NCBI RefSeq assembly: GCF_011683915.1
Contig: NZ_JAAQPH010000012.1
Coordinates: 124,001-188,000 of the forward strand
Source of the DNA: Pelagibius litoralis
GTDB lineage: Bacteria > Pseudomonadota > Alphaproteobacteria > Kiloniellales > Kiloniellaceae
Reading direction: 5' to 3'
Length of the DNA: 64,000 nt
Positions within the stretch are counted from its first letter, which is position 1. Every line of letters starts with the position of its first letter. The translations under genes and the position numbers were made by a program. Positions 63,244 to 64,000 of the stretch are shown here, piece by piece. Below the pieces are notes generated by a model, which was given only the letters and a program-made list of their open reading frames with translations, did not search any database and was not told the DNA's origin.

Positions 63244-63254
63244 AGGGGGAGGTG

Positions 63255-63506
63255 ATGAGCGAATCCGCGGATCGGGATATGCCGGCTGAGGAATTGCACC
63301 GTATCTGTACTCAGCTCTACGGCACAGTACGCTGGCAAACCGCTTTGTCGCGGGAACTGCGGGTTAATGATCGCACGGTGCGGCGTTGGGCCTCCGGCGA
63401 TACCGCTATCCCGCATCCGGTGGCGCTCTGCGTCCGCCTGATGGCGTTCCTGGACGAATTGAGCTGGTTAGGCGAATGGCGCCAGTTGATGGAGGACGAG
63501 GCTTAG
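63255..63506 (+). CDS. Small helix-turn-helix DNA-binding protein
   Basis: An 83-residue protein with an XRE-like helix-turn-helix: WQTALSRELRVNDRTVRRWASGDTAIP, where VNDRTVRRW is the recognition-helix region. It has no effector or toxin domain and no signal peptide. GGGGGAGG lies directly before ATG 63255. Repeated operator-like motifs in the upstream spacer suggest autoregulation and control of a divergent minus-strand transcript. No partner gene that would make it an antitoxin is visible. Confidence 0.8.
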   Translation: MSESADRDMPAEELHRICTQLYGTVRWQTALSRELRVNDRTVRRWASGDTAIPHPVALCVRLMAFLDELSWLGEWRQLMEDEA

Positions 63507-63615
63507 CCCGAACTGTATCAACGCTCAATTTGAGGCAAATTGGAGCGCTAATACAGGCTCTGCTTTGGTGCGGTACAGTGCCTGAGCCTCTAAACTCAAG
63601 CTGCGGCTGAGCCGT

Positions 63616-64000
63616 TCAGTAGGCCCGTCCGACACAGAAATCGACGATCTCGCGAAGCGCGGCCTTTGCCGGACCTTCGGGAAAGCGCTCAAGGGCATCA
63701 CGGGCTGAAACCGCATATTCCCGCGCCTTGGCCATGGAATCTGCTAAAGCATCGTGTCGCTGCATCAGGGCTATGGCTTTTTCGAGGTCGCCTTCCTGAT
63801 GCTCCTGGTCCTCCAGACAGCGCCGCCAGAAGGTTTTTTCGTCCTGGTTTGCGCGCTGGAAGGCCAGGACAACCGGCAGCGTGATCTTGCCGTCACGGAA
63901 ATCGTCCCCCACGGATTTGCCGAGATCGGCCTGCAGGGCGGAGTAATCAAGCACATCGTCGACCAGTTGGAAGGCGATGCCGAGATCCCGGCCGAAATTC
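63616..64000 (-). CDS. Polyprenyl diphosphate synthase, 3' part (C-terminal half)
   Basis: The open frame runs to the window edge, so only the C-terminal about 128 residues are seen. The second aspartate-rich region reads QLVDDVLDY, followed by GKSVGDDFRDGKITLPVVLAFQ (in part), which is typical of octaprenyl/decaprenyl diphosphate synthases that make the ubiquinone side chain. The frame ends with a TGA at 63616-63618. The 5' end and start codon are outside the window. Confidence 0.9.
   Translation of the reverse strand, partial: NFGRDLGIAFQLVDDVLDYSALQADLGKSVGDDFRDGKITLPVVLAFQRANQDEKTFWRRCLEDQEHQEGDLEKAIALMQRHDALADSMAKAREYAVSARDALERFPEGPAKAALREIVDFCVGRAY

Larger units (their letters stand above)
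62806..63254. other. AT-rich regulatory region between pentapeptide-repeat and HTH genes
   Basis: 449 bp without a supported gene. It contains a minus-strand terminator (62857-62890), a possible hairpin region 62947-63009 with arms GAAGTAT/ATACTTC and AGATCA/TGATCT, an AT-rich core at 63030-63110, repeats TAGGGCAATATAGC, and the inverted repeat CTAATTGCC/GGCAATTAG that ends at the HTH gene's ribosome-binding site. Probably the divergent promoter region of the HTH gene and of a minus-strand transcript. Confidence 0.5.

Noticed and set aside
63255-63506. HTH gene as the antitoxin of a toxin-antitoxin pair
   Set aside because: No toxin-like gene lies beside it; the next gene on either side is a pentapeptide-repeat or a polyprenyl synthase gene.

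Overview
The window is a high-GC, densely coded chromosomal segment that looks alphaproteobacterial, most likely Rhodospirillales/Kiloniellales-like. The evidence is a GcrA-type cell-cycle regulator, a DUF2336 protein, a PmtA-like methyltransferase, a small periplasmic protein ending in a GDIIIRRK-type tail, intracellular PHA depolymerase, and many TRAP/TAXI transporters. No IS element, prophage, CRISPR array or integrase was seen. The assignment rests on gene content only.

Layout. 1-6.7 kb: end of an M20 amidohydrolase, a rhomboid protease, an unknown protein and a very large CheB-CheR-PAS-histidine kinase fusion. 6.7-11.5 kb: a peptide-type ABC operon (binding protein and two permeases, no ATPase) and an orphan TAXI binding protein. 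11.6-20.4 kb: hemerythrin and PhaZ genes flanking an FNR-type box, a PmtA-like methyltransferase, a tiny Pro-rich protein, an AT-rich spacer with a second FNR-type box, YhhQ, a DUF1501/DUF1800 pair and GcrA. 20.5-24.8 kb: gamma-glutamyltransferase, a PLP aminotransferase and an ornithine-cyclodeaminase-family enzyme, bracketed by two copies of a double-hairpin repeat. 24.8-33.2 kb: a divergent polyol/sugar locus (SorC-type regulator, HAD phosphatase and MalEFG-type transporter on the minus strand; ATPase, glycerol-1-phosphate-dehydrogenase-like enzyme and SDR on the plus strand).

33.4-44.1 kb: retropepsin-like protease, two amidases, a membrane PAS histidine kinase, apt, a class III aminotransferase overlapping a BKACE enzyme (beta-amino/beta-keto acid breakdown), and a copper pair (DUF2946 plus PCu(A)C). 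44.1-48.6 kb: a complete TAXI-TRAP system with a universal stress protein. 48.6-56.4 kb: an FGE-fold protein, a His-rich unknown, DUF2336, a DctPQM TRAP operon and another orphan TAXI protein. 56.7-64 kb: tRNA-Pro(CGG), a redox cluster (ferredoxin-flavin reductase, cytochrome b561/ethylbenzene-dehydrogenase-like heme fusion, histidine kinase, rhodanese-fold protein without its cysteines), a pentapeptide-repeat protein behind a minus-strand terminator, a small HTH gene behind repeated operator-like motifs, and the 3' part of a polyprenyl diphosphate synthase gene.

Biologically the window is dominated by uptake of organic acids, peptides and polyols (three transport operons with both a binding protein and permeases, plus two orphan TAXI proteins), amide and amino-acid turnover, PHA mobilisation and oxygen/redox-linked regulation. 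The most unusual items are the paired double-hairpin repeats, which show compensatory base changes and supply the stop codon of the neighbouring gene in both places; the redox cluster at 57-62 kb; and the operator-rich region upstream of the HTH gene at 63.2 kb.
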